Shown: positions 20,399 through 30,231 of the stretch, piece after piece
Numbering within the stretch: the stretch's first letter is position 1
How the letters are laid out: every line of letters starts with the position of its first letter
NCBI GenBank assembly: GCA_009840735.1
Contig: VXNF01000014.1
Coordinates: 21,288 to 85,287 of the forward strand
DNA from: Acidimicrobiia bacterium
GTDB lineage: Bacteria; Actinomycetota; Acidimicrobiia; Acidimicrobiales; CATQHL01
Reading direction: 5' to 3'
DNA length: 64,000 bases
Made by a program: the position numbers and the translations under genes
Notes under the pieces: model-generated
Seen by the model: the letters and a program-made list of their open reading frames with translations, nothing else
Databases searched by the model: none
What the model was told of the DNA's origin: nothing

Positions 20399-20961
20399 TG
20401 TCCATCGTCGACTTCCCCGGGTTCGTCACTGATCTGAAGTACCACGCTGCCGAGGGCGGCTTCCACTATCACGAGGACCACCACTGCATCGACGTCACGA
20501 CCGGCCGCCAATGGTGGGAAATCCAGCTGCACCCGGACTACGACTGCGACGGACCCCTCGAGCTGCACATCGTGGCCGATCTGGATCCCCGGACCCAGAT
20601 CGCCTTCGAGGACGAGGTGAACAAGCTGCACGAGGACGCCGACTGGCCCGAGGAAGGCTTCGACCTACTGCTTCGCTTCCACTGGCGACTGCCGCCGCTG
20701 CCCAACAGCCCCAACCTGTTGGAGTTGGCGACCGAACTCTCCGCGCTCGGCGGCACCGCCTTGCCGCTCCACGTCTGGGCAGCGGACACCATCGCCATGG
20801 TCACCGACGACGTAGCCCGGACGGTGCACGTGGAGTCGGAGCGGGCGATCCCGCTGGCGCACCTGCTGGGCGAGCACGAATTCCTCGACGAGACGTTCGG
20901 CCTCATCGGCGCCGTCACCCGCTACCTCCACGACCGCGCACCCGCCTGGCTCGGCGAGTGA
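20398..20961 (+). CDS. Conserved hypothetical protein
   Basis: 187 aa ORF, TTG start with GAGGAG about 7 nt upstream; compositionally coding (HYHEDHHCIDVTTGRQWWEIQLHPDYD). Confidence 0.55.
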   Translation: MSIVDFPGFVTDLKYHAAEGGFHYHEDHHCIDVTTGRQWWEIQLHPDYDCDGPLELHIVADLDPRTQIAFEDEVNKLHEDADWPEEGFDLLLRFHWRLPPLPNSPNLLELATELSALGGTALPLHVWAADTIAMVTDDVARTVHVESERAIPLAHLLGEHEFLDETFGLIGAVTRYLHDRAPAWLGE

Positions 20962-20998
20962 ACCCCCCAAGCCGCCGAGGCGACTGCGCCGAGGGCGG

Positions 20999-21071
20999 TG
21001 GGCTCGGTGGGGATCGAACCCACGACCGAACGATTATGAGTCGTCTGCTCTGACCACTGAGCTACGAGCCC
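20999..21071 (-). tRNA. tRNA with CAT anticodon (Met, or Ile2 if lysidine-modified)
   Basis: GGGCTCG acceptor, GACGA-CTCATAA-TCGTT anticodon arm, GGTTCGATCC T-arm, CGAGCCC. Identity between Met and Ile2 not resolved by eye. Confidence 0.88.
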
Positions 21072-21150
21072 GAAGACAACCTAGGAGACTGCCGCCGAAG
21101 CCGCACCGACCGAGGGAGGCGACACCGCGGGGACGCCGCGGGCGGCCAAG

Positions 21151-21223
21151 CTCCGGGGGTGGGGCTCGAACCCACGACAAACGGCTTAACAGGCCGGCGC
21201 TCTGCCAACTGAGCTACCCCGGA
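21151..21223 (-). tRNA. tRNA-Asn (anticodon GTT)
   Basis: TCCGGGG acceptor, CTGTTAA anticodon loop, GGTTCGAGCCC T-arm, CCCCGGA. Confidence 0.9.
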
Positions 21224-21244
21224 TCGCGCTCCCACGATATCAAC

Positions 21245-22168
21245 TCAGGATTCCCCTATGAGTTCTCGGACCTCGGCGCCGAGGCCGCTGCGGCGCAGTC
21301 GAGACAGCGTGCGCGCCTCGATCTGGCGGAGACGCTCCTTGGTGACACCGAACTGGCCGCTCAGCTCGGCCAGGGTCCGGACGCGCCCGTCGGCCAGCCC
21401 GAAACGCAGGCGCAGCAGCCGCCGCACCCGCTCATCGTCCACCGCGGCCAGCGCCTCCTCGGCGGCCTCGCGCACCGCGGCGCTGCGCAGCCTCTCAATC
21501 ACCACGTCGTCGGGGCCGGCCTCCTCGCCGTCTGCGAGCATCTCCCCCAGCGACGTGTCCTCGCCGAACGGCGCCGACAGCGAGACGGGTGAGGCGCGCA
21601 GCTCGCGCACCCGCGCCACCTGGTCCTCGGGGATCCCGCAGCGGCGTGACAGTTCGGCCAGCGTCGGCACCCGGCGATGCTCCTTCTCGAAGTCCTGCTC
21701 GGCCCGCGTGATCTGGGTCGCCGCGGCCGACAGGTGCGAGGGCAGGCGCACGACCCCTCGCTGATTCTTGATGGCTGCGAGCATGGCGCTGCGAATCCAC
21801 GATCCCGCGTAGGTCGAGAACCGCCAACCCTTCTCCGGGAGGTACCTCGTCGCCGCGGCCATGAGCCCCACGTTTCCCTCTTGGACGAGGTCGGCGAACG
21901 AGACTCCTCGCCCTTGGTAGCCCTTGGCCAGATACACGACGAGACCCAGGTTCGCTTCGGTCAGCCGGCGCCGCGCCGCTTCGCCTTCCCGGAGGAGGCG
22001 GCGGAGGTCAGCGCGCCCCCCTTCGCCCTCTAGGCCGTCGTCGTCCTCCAGCGTCGCCTGGGCTGCCAGCCCCGCCTGCACCTGCCGGCCTAGCTCGCAT
22101 TCCTCCTCGGCGCTCAGCGCAGCCACCCGGCCGATGCCGCTGAGGTAGGCGGTGAGCCCGTCGCTCAT
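21245..22168 (-). CDS. RNA polymerase sigma-70 family factor (group 1/2-like)
   Basis: LTEANLGLVVYLAKGYQGRGVSFADLVQEGNVGLMAAATRYLPEKGWRFSTYAGSWIRSAMLAAI (region 2) and RTLAELSGQFGVTKERLRQIEARTLSRLR (region 4). Confidence 0.92.
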   Translation of the reverse strand: MSDGLTAYLSGIGRVAALSAEEECELGRQVQAGLAAQATLEDDDGLEGEGGRADLRRLLREGEAARRRLTEANLGLVVYLAKGYQGRGVSFADLVQEGNVGLMAAATRYLPEKGWRFSTYAGSWIRSAMLAAIKNQRGVVRLPSHLSAAATQITRAEQDFEKEHRRVPTLAELSRRCGIPEDQVARVRELRASPVSLSAPFGEDTSLGEMLADGEEAGPDDVVIERLRSAAVREAAEEALAAVDDERVRRLLRLRFGLADGRVRTLAELSGQFGVTKERLRQIEARTLSRLRRSGLGAEVRELIGES

Positions 22169-23991
22169 CGCCGCAGTTCCTCGCTGCCAGACCGGTCCTC
22201 CGCCAGCATGGCTGCCAGCCGCTCGGCCACCTCCGGCGCCCAGTTCCCGGTGCGCAACTCGTCGCGGGCGAGTTGCGTGTCGCGCAGCCGGAGGCCCAGA
22301 TCGGCGTCACCGGATTGGCGAGCCGCCCGGCGGAGCTCGGCTATCCGGCGCGTCGCCGCGTCGTGGACGAACCGGCCGATCACCGCACGCGGGTTCGCCG
22401 GCGGTTCACGCACCGCCAGGTGCGCCACCGCGGCGTCCACCTCGTCGCCGGCGCGATCCACGAGCGCCCGCAGGGAGGCCGCGCCGAGCAGCGCCACGAA
22501 GATCCACTGGTGTGCCTCGGACTCGAAGAGCTCGGCGCTCACCCAGTCGGGCAGCGCCTGCGGGTCCTTGGCGCGCAGCAGCAGAATCTGCTCGGCGATG
22601 CTGGGATCGCCGGCCTCGGCGCCAGCGGCGGCTGTGGCCCCCTCGCCGCCGGGACCAGCCGTCTGCCCGCGGCGGGCACGCCGAGAGGTGCGGTGGCGTT
22701 CAACGGTCGGCCGCAAGAGGTCCGGATCCAGCGAGCACCGACCGGCGACATAGTCCAGATACTGATTGCGCACGACTTCGTCGGGGTGTTCATCGAGCGC
22801 CTCGAGGGCCTGCTCGGCAAAGCGCACCCGCCCCGAGGCGGTCGCCTCGGAGACCCCTTCCAGCGCCCGATCGATTCGGTACTCGAAGAACACCGTGGGC
22901 TCAGCCAGCGTCTGGCGCAACAGGTCGGGGTCCCGGCGCGCCAGGTCGTCTGGATCAGCGCCGTCGGGAAGCTCGGCCACGAACACGTCGAGCTCGTGCT
23001 TGCCCTCCCATTGGTAGATGCGGTCGGCGGCCGCCGAGCCAGCGGCGTCGGCGTCGAATGCCAAGACGATCCGCTTGGTGAACCGGCTTAGTGTCTGCAC
23101 ATGGTTCTCAGTGAGAGCTGTGCCGCATGTGGCGACCGCGTGGCGAAGCCCGGCGGCGTGGAGTCCGATCACGTCGGTGTAGCCCTCGCAGACGACCACC
23201 TCGCCCGCCCCGTCGCGGGCACTCACGATGGCGTCCTTGGCCCAGTTCAGCCCGTAGAGCAGCCGGCTCTTGGCGTACAGGGCTGATTCCGCCGTGTTCT
23301 TGTACTTCGGTCCGGCCGGGCCGTCGGCGTCGGGCAGGATCCGCCCGCCGAAGCCCACCGGGTCGCCGCGCACGTCGAAGACCGGGAACAGCACCCGGCT
23401 GCGGAAATGGTCCGTGAGGCGGCCCCATTCGTTCTGGCGCGCCAAGCCCGCCTCGATCAGCACCTCGGCGGGGGCTTTCGAACGCAGGGCGCGGCTCAGG
23501 GCGTCCCAGCCGGCGGGCGCCCAGCCCAGCCTGAAGGCTCGCACCTCGTCGCCTGTCAGACCGCGGGAGCGCAGGTAGCGCCGCGCCGCCCCGGCGTCTG
23601 CGTGCTCCAGCAAACGCTCGTGGTACCACTCCACCGCCGCCGCCACCGCTTCGATCAACTTCTTGCGCCGCCCGCTCTGGGCCGCCTCCCCCTTGTTGTC
23701 GTAGCGCAGCGTGATGTCGGCGCGGGCGGCGAGGAGCTCCACAGTGGGAGTGAAGTCCAAGCCCTCGGTCTGGCGCACGAAGGTGATGGCGTCGCCCGAG
23801 GCGCGGCATCCGAAGCAGTAGTACAGCCCTTCCTCGGCGTTGACGGAAAACGACGGCGTCTTCTCGGCGTGGAAGGGGCAGAGACCCTGCCAGCGCCGAC
23901 CCGCCTTGCGCAGCGCCACCGTGTTGCTGATGAGGCCGACGATGTCGGTCGCCTCGCGGACTCGGGCCACGTCCTCGGCCAGGATGCCCAC
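22165..23991 (-). CDS. dnaG: DNA primase
   Basis: Zinc motif CPFHAEKTPSFSVNAEEGLYYCFGC, Toprim VVCEGYTDVIGLHAAG..VLAFDADAAG. Start inferred at VGILAEDVARV. Confidence 0.92.
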   Translation of the reverse strand: MGILAEDVARVREATDIVGLISNTVALRKAGRRWQGLCPFHAEKTPSFSVNAEEGLYYCFGCRASGDAITFVRQTEGLDFTPTVELLAARADITLRYDNKGEAAQSGRRKKLIEAVAAAVEWYHERLLEHADAGAARRYLRSRGLTGDEVRAFRLGWAPAGWDALSRALRSKAPAEVLIEAGLARQNEWGRLTDHFRSRVLFPVFDVRGDPVGFGGRILPDADGPAGPKYKNTAESALYAKSRLLYGLNWAKDAIVSARDGAGEVVVCEGYTDVIGLHAAGLRHAVATCGTALTENHVQTLSRFTKRIVLAFDADAAGSAAADRIYQWEGKHELDVFVAELPDGADPDDLARRDPDLLRQTLAEPTVFFEYRIDRALEGVSEATASGRVRFAEQALEALDEHPDEVVRNQYLDYVAGRCSLDPDLLRPTVERHRTSRRARRGQTAGPGGEGATAAAGAEAGDPSIAEQILLLRAKDPQALPDWVSAELFESEAHQWIFVALLGAASLRALVDRAGDEVDAAVAHLAVREPPANPRAVIGRFVHDAATRRIAELRRAARQSGDADLGLRLRDTQLARDELRTGNWAPEVAERLAAMLAEDRSGSEELRR

Positions 23992-24024
23992 GGTCAGCCT
24001 CCGCCGCCGCCTAGTCCTTCCGCA

Positions 24025-24085
24025 GCGGCGCCCGCCAGGAGGGCGCCCAGCAGGCGGGCGCCCGCCAGGAGGGCGCTCAGCTGGA
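24025..24085. repeat. Short tandem imperfect repeat (period 30 bp, 2 copies)
   Basis: gcgcccgccaggagggcgc(c/t)cagc occurs with cccgccagga at 24031 and again at 24061, upstream of the dnaG start. Confidence 0.6.
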
Positions 24086-24184
24086 GGGCCTCCGACTGGC
24101 GGCATGTGGTCATGGCGGCAAGCTACCAGGGCTCATTTTCCCCGTCGCCGGGGCCGGCGCGCCGCTGGGGCCTCGGCGGGCGGC

Positions 24185-25546
24185 TCAGTGGGCCAGCCGC
24201 TCGTGCAGGTAGCCCGCCAGGTCGGCGATCGCCAGACGGTCCTGGGCCATGGAGTCCCGCTCGCGCACGGTCACGGCGTCGTCCTCGAGCGTGTCGAAGT
24301 CCACCGTCACGCAGTACGGGGTGCCCAGTTCGTCCTGGCGACGGTAGCGACGGCCGATGGACTGCGTGACGTCGAAGTCCACCATCCAGTGGGGCGTCAG
24401 CCTCCCCAGAACCTCCCGCGCCGCCGCGATGAGGTGTTCCTTTTTGGACAGCGGCAGCACCGCCACCTGATAGGGGGCCAGACGGGGATGCAGGCGCAGC
24501 ACCGTGCGGCGCTCGCCTCGCACCTCCTCGGTGTCGTAGGCGGCCAGCAGGAAGGCCATGAGGGCCCGGGTCGCCCCCGCGGCGGGCTCGATCACGTGGG
24601 GGACGTAGCGCTCGCCCGAGGCGGGGTCGGAGAACTCCAGCGTCTGGCCGGAGTGCTCGGCGTGGCGGCGCAGGTCGTAGTCGGTCCGGTTCGCCACCCC
24701 CTCCAGCTCCCCCCAGCCCCACGGGTAGCGGAACTCCACATCGGAGGTGGCGTCGGAGTAGTGGCTGCGCTCGTCGGGGCCGTGGGGGCGCAGGCGCAGC
24801 AGGCGCCGAGGGATTCCGAGGTCGACGTACCAACCCAGCCGCTCGGCGCACCAGTACTCGTACCAGCGGGGCGCCTCGTCGGGCGGCACGAAGAACTCCA
24901 GCTCCATCTGCTCGAATTCCCGCGTGCGGAAGATGAAGTTGCCGGGCGTGATCTCGTTGCGGAACGACTTGCCGATCTGGGCGATGCCGAATGGGGGCCG
25001 CAGCCGACAGGCGCGCTGCACGTTGGCGAAGTTCATGAAGGCGCCCTGGGCGGTCTCGGGCCGCAGGTAGACCTCGGCGCCGGTCTCGACGACGGGACCT
25101 GCGTGGGTGCGGAACATGAGGTTGAACTGGCGCGGCTCGCTCAAGGTTCCCGACTTGTTGCAATCCGGGCAGCGCTGCGGGTCGTCGAGCTGATCCTCCC
25201 TGTGCCGGCGGCCGCAGTCGCGGCACTCCACGAGAGGGTCGGCGAAGCTGTCGAGGTGGCCCGAGGCCGCCCAGACGGCCGGGGGCGACAGGATGGCAGC
25301 GTCGATCCCCACCACGTCGGGGCGCATCTGCACGACCGAGCGCCACCAGGCCTCCTTCACGTTGCGCAGCATCAGGGCGCCGACCGGTCCGTAGTCGTAG
25401 GTCGACCGGAACCCTCCGTAGATCTCAGCGGACTGGAAGACAAAACCCCGCCGCTTGCAGAGGTTCACCACCGCCTCGAGGCGCTCGCCGTCCTGCTTGG
25501 AAGGGACCTCGGCGGCCGGTGGCTCCGAGGGGCCGGTCTCAACCAC
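24185..25546 (-). CDS. glyS: Glycine--tRNA ligase
   Basis: GFVFQSAEIYGGFRSTYDYGPVGALMLRNVKEAWW; RPETAQGAFMNFANVQ; SFRNEITPGNFIFRTREFEQMELEFF. Confidence 0.95.
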   Translation of the reverse strand: MVETGPSEPPAAEVPSKQDGERLEAVVNLCKRRGFVFQSAEIYGGFRSTYDYGPVGALMLRNVKEAWWRSVVQMRPDVVGIDAAILSPPAVWAASGHLDSFADPLVECRDCGRRHREDQLDDPQRCPDCNKSGTLSEPRQFNLMFRTHAGPVVETGAEVYLRPETAQGAFMNFANVQRACRLRPPFGIAQIGKSFRNEITPGNFIFRTREFEQMELEFFVPPDEAPRWYEYWCAERLGWYVDLGIPRRLLRLRPHGPDERSHYSDATSDVEFRYPWGWGELEGVANRTDYDLRRHAEHSGQTLEFSDPASGERYVPHVIEPAAGATRALMAFLLAAYDTEEVRGERRTVLRLHPRLAPYQVAVLPLSKKEHLIAAAREVLGRLTPHWMVDFDVTQSIGRRYRRQDELGTPYCVTVDFDTLEDDAVTVRERDSMAQDRLAIADLAGYLHERLAH

Positions 25547-25581
25547 GACCGCAGGCTACCGGTGGGCGTGGCGTGTCTCGA

Positions 25582-26358
25582 TCATCGGCTGCGGTCCGGC
25601 GACGCGGCCACGGCGTCGAGGAGCGCCGGCGCCCGCAGCCGCCGCTCGGTGTGCTGCTCCAGCACCGCCACGCCGAGCCGCTCGACGGCGGCGGTGGCCG
25701 CTGAGGCGGGCCGCGCCAGCGCCTCGGCCAGCCCGCCACTGAGGATCCCCCGCAGGACGGCTACGGTCTCGCCGTCCACCGCCACGGCGGCCTTGGGCCG
25801 GCACGGCAGGCAGGTGAGGCCGCCACCGGCGATGTCGAGCGCCACGAGCCCAGTGGCCGCCCCGCAGTGGACGCAGCCGCCGACGTCGGGGGCGATGCCC
25901 TCGAGCTCCGCCAGGCGCCACAGGAACGCGCCCACGCTGAGCGCCGAGGGGTGCGTCACTAGCGAACGCAGACCGCGGAGGAGCCGGTCGTACAGTTCGG
26001 GTGCCGGCGTGCGCTCCAAGGTCAGCCGGTCGACCGCCTCCAGCATCGCCATGGCCCGACCGAAGGATGCCAGGTCCGCCCGGAGGGCCGCGAACTGCTC
26101 GGTCCCCTCGCTGCTGTCGGCGCCGGTGATGGTGTCGAGATCGCCCCGCCCTCGCCACAGCGAAACGTCCACATGGCTGCCGGGCTCTAGGCGCGAACCG
26201 AATCGGCTGCGCGTGCGGCGGACGCCCTTGGCCACCCCCCGGATCTTGCCGTGGTGCTGCCCCAGCAGGACGACGATGCGGTCGGCCTCGCCGAGGCGGT
26301 AGGTCCGCAGCACCACCGCCCGGTCGCGGTAGGGACCCGTCCAGTCGGGCGCGCTCAC
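25582..26358 (-). CDS. recO: DNA repair protein RecO
   Basis: YRDRAVVLRTYRLGEADRIVVLLGQHHGKIRGVAKGVRRTRSRFGSRLEPGSHVDV; CVHCG...CLPC zinc motif. Confidence 0.92.
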   Translation of the reverse strand: MSAPDWTGPYRDRAVVLRTYRLGEADRIVVLLGQHHGKIRGVAKGVRRTRSRFGSRLEPGSHVDVSLWRGRGDLDTITGADSSEGTEQFAALRADLASFGRAMAMLEAVDRLTLERTPAPELYDRLLRGLRSLVTHPSALSVGAFLWRLAELEGIAPDVGGCVHCGAATGLVALDIAGGGLTCLPCRPKAAVAVDGETVAVLRGILSGGLAEALARPASAATAAVERLGVAVLEQHTERRLRAPALLDAVAASPDRSR

Positions 26359-27074
26359 TGGTCAAGACCGCCGAAGCGGCGCTCGCGCCGCCGGTACTCA
26401 GCCACCGCCTCGAAGAGGTGCTCCCGGCTGAAGTCGGGCCACAGCACGTCCAAGAACACCATCTCGCTGTAGGCCACTTGCCATAGCAGGAAGTTGGAGA
26501 GACGATACTCGCCAGAGGTGCGGATCAGCACGTCGGGGTCGGGCATGTCGGGGGTGGCTAGGTTGGCGCGGATCGTCGCCTCGCTGATGTCGCCGGGCGG
26601 CGCCCCCGAGGCCACGATCTTGCGCACCGCCTCGGTCAACTCGGCCCGACCGCCGTAGTTGAAGGCCACCGTGAGCGTGAGCCGCCTGTTCGCCGCGGTC
26701 AGTTCCGACGCCGTGTCCATCTCGGCGAGGAGGCGACGAGGCAAACGGCGGTCGCGCCCGCCGATGAAGCGCAGGCGCACGCCCCGCTGGTGCATCTCGT
26801 GGCGTCGCGCCGCCAAGTTCAATCGGTTGAAGTCCAGCAGGAAGCGCACCTCCTCGCGGGGCCGGCGCCAGTTCTCCGTGGAGAAGGCGTAGACGGTCAA
26901 CCACTGCACGCCGATCTCCAGCGCCCCATCGACGGCGCCGAACAGAGCGTCCAGCCCAGCCTCATGGCCCGCGGTGCGCGGCAAGCCGCGTTGGGCCGCC
27001 CAGCGCCCGTTCCCGTCCATGACACAGGCAACATGGGCGGGCACGGCGGAGAGATCGACAGCGGAATGACTCAT
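26355..27074 (-). CDS. uppS: Isoprenyl (polyprenyl diphosphate) transferase
   Basis: HVACVMDGNGRWAAQRGLPRTAGHEAG...LTVYAFSTENWRRP...DVLIRTSGEYRLSNFLLWQVAYSEMVFLDVLWPDF. Confidence 0.93.
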   Translation of the reverse strand: MSHSAVDLSAVPAHVACVMDGNGRWAAQRGLPRTAGHEAGLDALFGAVDGALEIGVQWLTVYAFSTENWRRPREEVRFLLDFNRLNLAARRHEMHQRGVRLRFIGGRDRRLPRRLLAEMDTASELTAANRRLTLTVAFNYGGRAELTEAVRKIVASGAPPGDISEATIRANLATPDMPDPDVLIRTSGEYRLSNFLLWQVAYSEMVFLDVLWPDFSREHLFEAVAEYRRRERRFGGLDQ

Positions 27075-27285
27075 GGGGCACCTGTCGGCAAGTCGGCACT
27101 GCGCCGGTCCTGAGGCCATTTGTAGCAGTCGTGACGCGGCTTCAGCGGCCATACGGCGCCGAGAGGCCGCCACACGGCCTCCCTGCCGCCGGCGCCGCGA
27201 CAGCAAGCGCCGCGGCGCCGCAACCCCGTTACCGCCACCGCCGCGACCGCCCGGCGGCGCTGGGCAGCGTTGCTACCCTGCGGGG

Positions 27286-29217
27286 GTGAGCCTCGCCGAG
27301 CGGAGCCTCGCCCTGCTGGCCGCGACCATCGAGGCGCTCGGGCCCGCAGGCGAGCAACGCGCCGGCCAAGAGCAGATGTGCGCCGCCACAGCAGAGGCCT
27401 TCGCGGGTGGCCGGCACCTGGCGGTCGCGGCGGGCACAGGCACGGGGAAGTCGCTGGCCTACCTCGTTCCCGCCGTCCTGAGCGGCCAGCGAGTGGTCGT
27501 GGCCACCGCCACGAAGGCGCTGCAGGACCAGCTGGCCACCAAGGAGTTGCCGTTTTTGGCCGGGTTGGCTGCGACGCGGCGACTTCGACCCGGCGGGCGG
27601 CCATTCCGCTGGGCGGTGCTGAAGGGGCGATCCAACTACATCTGCCGCCAACGCGTGGCTGAGGCCTCCCGGACCGGACTGCAACTCGAGCTCGCCGCCT
27701 CCGGCGAGTCGGACGGCCCCCATGACGGCGCCGGCGGGCCGAGCGCGACCGCCGGTGCCGAGGACTTCGCCCGGCTGCTCGCCTGGGCCGACCGAGCCGC
27801 CACCGGCGACCGGGCCGACGTGGATTGGGAGCTCCCTCCGGGGCTGTGGGAACGCCTGAGCGTGAGCGCTGCGCAGTGCCCCGGTCGGACCCGCTGTCCG
27901 GCGGGCGGCGCCTGCTTCGCCGAGGCCGCACGAGAGCGCGCCGACCGCGCCGACATCGTCGTCGTCAACACGCACCTGCTCGTGCTGGCCCTGCTCGGCA
28001 CGCCCCTGCTGCCGCCGCATGACCTCGTGGTGATCGACGAGGCGCACCAGTTCGAGGACACCGTCACCGCCGTCGCCGGCGTGAGCCTCGGCGAGCGCGG
28101 CCTGCGCAACGCGGGCCAAGAGGTCAACGCCGTGGTCGCTCAGTCGGGGGCACCGCTGGCGAACTCCGGCCGGCGCATCGCCGAGATCCTGCGCGAGCAC
28201 CACGGCAAGCGCCTGCCATCCGACGGCCCGCACGAGTTGGTCGAGGCCCTCACGCTGGCGAGCGCCCGCCTCGAGGCGGCCGGCGCCGCCCTGCGCGCCG
28301 CGCAGCCCGACGGCGACGACGCCGAAGCGCAGCGGCTGCGAGCGCTCGGCGAGGTGTCGGCGCTGCGCGAGAGCGTCGCCGAGCTGCTGGGGAGGCCCGA
28401 GGGGACGGTGGCGTTCGTGGCGGGCACCTCCAGTGCGCCCGAGTTGCGCCTCGCCCCGCTGGAGGCCGGCGGGCTCCTGCGTGAGCCCCTCTTCGAGGCT
28501 CGGACCGTCGTCATGACTTCGGCCACCCTGGGGGCGGCAACGCCGGCCGCACTCGGCTTGGAGGTCGACGACTACCGGTACCTGGACGTGGGCAGCCCGT
28601 TCGACTACCGCTCGGCCGGACTCCTCTACTGCGCCGTCGACCTGCCGCCTCGCAACTCCCCCGCTTTCCCGCCCAGGGCGATCGACGAGCTCGAATCTTT
28701 GATCAACGCCGCCAAGGGCCGCACCCTGGCGCTGTTCACGAGCCACCGCATGCTGGAGGAGGCCGCCGGGGCACTCCGAAGCCGTCTGCGCTGGCCGCTG
28801 CTGCGCCAGGGGGACTATCCGCCGGCGCGGCTGCTCGAGCGCTTCGCAACCGACGACGCCACCTGCCTGTTCGCCACCATCGGCTTCTGGCAGGGCGTGG
28901 ACGTGCCCGGCCCGGCGTTGACGCTGGTCACCTTGGACCGCCTCCCCTTTCCCCGCCCTGACGACCCGCTGTTGGCGGCTCGGCGGGAGCACATCGGCGA
29001 CGACGCCTTCCGGCTGGTGGATCTCCGGCGCGCCGGCATCCTCCTGGCGCAGGGGACGGGTCGCCTGATCCGTTCAGCAGCCGACCGCGGAGTCGTGGCC
29101 GTGCTGGATCCCCGGCTGGCGACCGCTCGCTACCGGACCGCACTGCTCGAGGAAGTGCCGCCGCTGCGCCGCACCACCGACCGGGCAGTCGTGCTGGACT
29201 TCTTGGCGTCGCTCTGA
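27286..29217 (+). CDS. DinG/YoaA-like ATP-dependent DNA helicase
   Basis: Walker A AAGTGTGKSLAYLVP, DEAH LVVIDEAHQFED, Fe-S Cys cluster region, QGTGRLIRSAADRGVVAVLDPR. Confidence 0.87.
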   Translation: MSLAERSLALLAATIEALGPAGEQRAGQEQMCAATAEAFAGGRHLAVAAGTGTGKSLAYLVPAVLSGQRVVVATATKALQDQLATKELPFLAGLAATRRLRPGGRPFRWAVLKGRSNYICRQRVAEASRTGLQLELAASGESDGPHDGAGGPSATAGAEDFARLLAWADRAATGDRADVDWELPPGLWERLSVSAAQCPGRTRCPAGGACFAEAARERADRADIVVVNTHLLVLALLGTPLLPPHDLVVIDEAHQFEDTVTAVAGVSLGERGLRNAGQEVNAVVAQSGAPLANSGRRIAEILREHHGKRLPSDGPHELVEALTLASARLEAAGAALRAAQPDGDDAEAQRLRALGEVSALRESVAELLGRPEGTVAFVAGTSSAPELRLAPLEAGGLLREPLFEARTVVMTSATLGAATPAALGLEVDDYRYLDVGSPFDYRSAGLLYCAVDLPPRNSPAFPPRAIDELESLINAAKGRTLALFTSHRMLEEAAGALRSRLRWPLLRQGDYPPARLLERFATDDATCLFATIGFWQGVDVPGPALTLVTLDRLPFPRPDDPLLAARREHIGDDAFRLVDLRRAGILLAQGTGRLIRSAADRGVVAVLDPRLATARYRTALLEEVPPLRRTTDRAVVLDFLASL

Positions 29218-29246
29218 GCGTCCCGGCCCGCCCAGAGCGCGCTGCG

Positions 29247-30140
29247 TTAGCCGCAGTAGCGCTCCACGGCGTCCGGCCGGTCCTGCCAGCGGGGATCCAC
29301 CGAGACGTGCAGCTCCAGGTAGGCGCCCGGCGGGAGCTGGCGGCGCACCTCGGTTCCGACCCGCTTCAGCACCGAACCGCGGTGGCCGACGACGATGCGC
29401 CGCTGCGAGGCCCGCTCCACGAGGATCTCACAGCGGATGCGCGGCCAGTCCCACTCGGTGATCCGCGTAGCGATGGCGTAGGGCAGTTCGTCGCGCACGA
29501 CCGCCAACAGCTGCTCCCGCACCAACTCCGCCACCGCCACCTCCTCGGGGAGCGAGCTCACCATGCCCTCGGGGTAGTACGGCGGACCCGCCGGCATCCT
29601 TCCCAGCAGGTGCTCCACGAACCCCTCGACGCCCTCGCCGGTGCGCGCCGACAGCGGGAAGTAAGCCTCGGCAGGAACCTCCGAGAGCCGTGCGAGCTGC
29701 TCGAGGATCCGCTGTGGGGCAGCAGCGTCGGTCTTGTTGACGACAACGACGCCGTCGGCGGGCAGCCTGGCGGCGACGAACCGGTCGCCGGGGCCGAACG
29801 TGGCCGTGGCGTCCACGACCAGACAAACCACATCCACGTCCTCGAGGGCGTCGTTGGCCGTGGCGTTCAACCGCGACCCTAGGGCCGTGCGCGGCTTGCC
29901 GATGCCGGGCGTGTCCACGAAGACGACCTGCACGCCGCTGCGGTGCAGGACTCCGTGGACGGCGCGCCGCGTGGTCTGCGGTTTGTCACTGACGATAGAC
30001 ACCTTCGTGCCGCAGAGCCGGTTCAGCAGGGTCGACTTGCCGACGTTGGGCCGCCCGACGAGCGTCACGAACCCCGACCGGAAGCTCACCTGCCCAACCG
30101 GCGAGGCCGGCGACACCGCGGGGCCGGACGGCGGCGGCAC
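29247..30140 (-). CDS. era: GTPase Era
   Basis: GFVTLVGRPNVGKSTLLNRLCGTKVSIVSDKPQTTRRAVHGV, NKTD, KH-domain region RIVVGHRGSVLKRVGTEVRRQL. Confidence 0.94.
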   Translation of the reverse strand: MPPPSGPAVSPASPVGQVSFRSGFVTLVGRPNVGKSTLLNRLCGTKVSIVSDKPQTTRRAVHGVLHRSGVQVVFVDTPGIGKPRTALGSRLNATANDALEDVDVVCLVVDATATFGPGDRFVAARLPADGVVVVNKTDAAAPQRILEQLARLSEVPAEAYFPLSARTGEGVEGFVEHLLGRMPAGPPYYPEGMVSSLPEEVAVAELVREQLLAVVRDELPYAIATRITEWDWPRIRCEILVERASQRRIVVGHRGSVLKRVGTEVRRQLPPGAYLELHVSVDPRWQDRPDAVERYCG

Positions 30141-30231
30141 GCGACAACCGAGGCAGGGGGTCGGGGGGCCGATTTGCGACGCCTTGGGTCCGCGCCGAAG
30201 GAACAGGCAGCACCCCGGCGCCCGATTGGGC

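Noticed and set aside
23840-26302. 820-aa plus-strand ORF
   Set aside because: Antisense shadow of dnaG, glyS and recO in high-GC DNA; those minus-strand products carry clear family motifs and this one does not.
27229-28992. 587-aa minus-strand ORF
   Set aside because: Antisense shadow of the DinG-like helicase.
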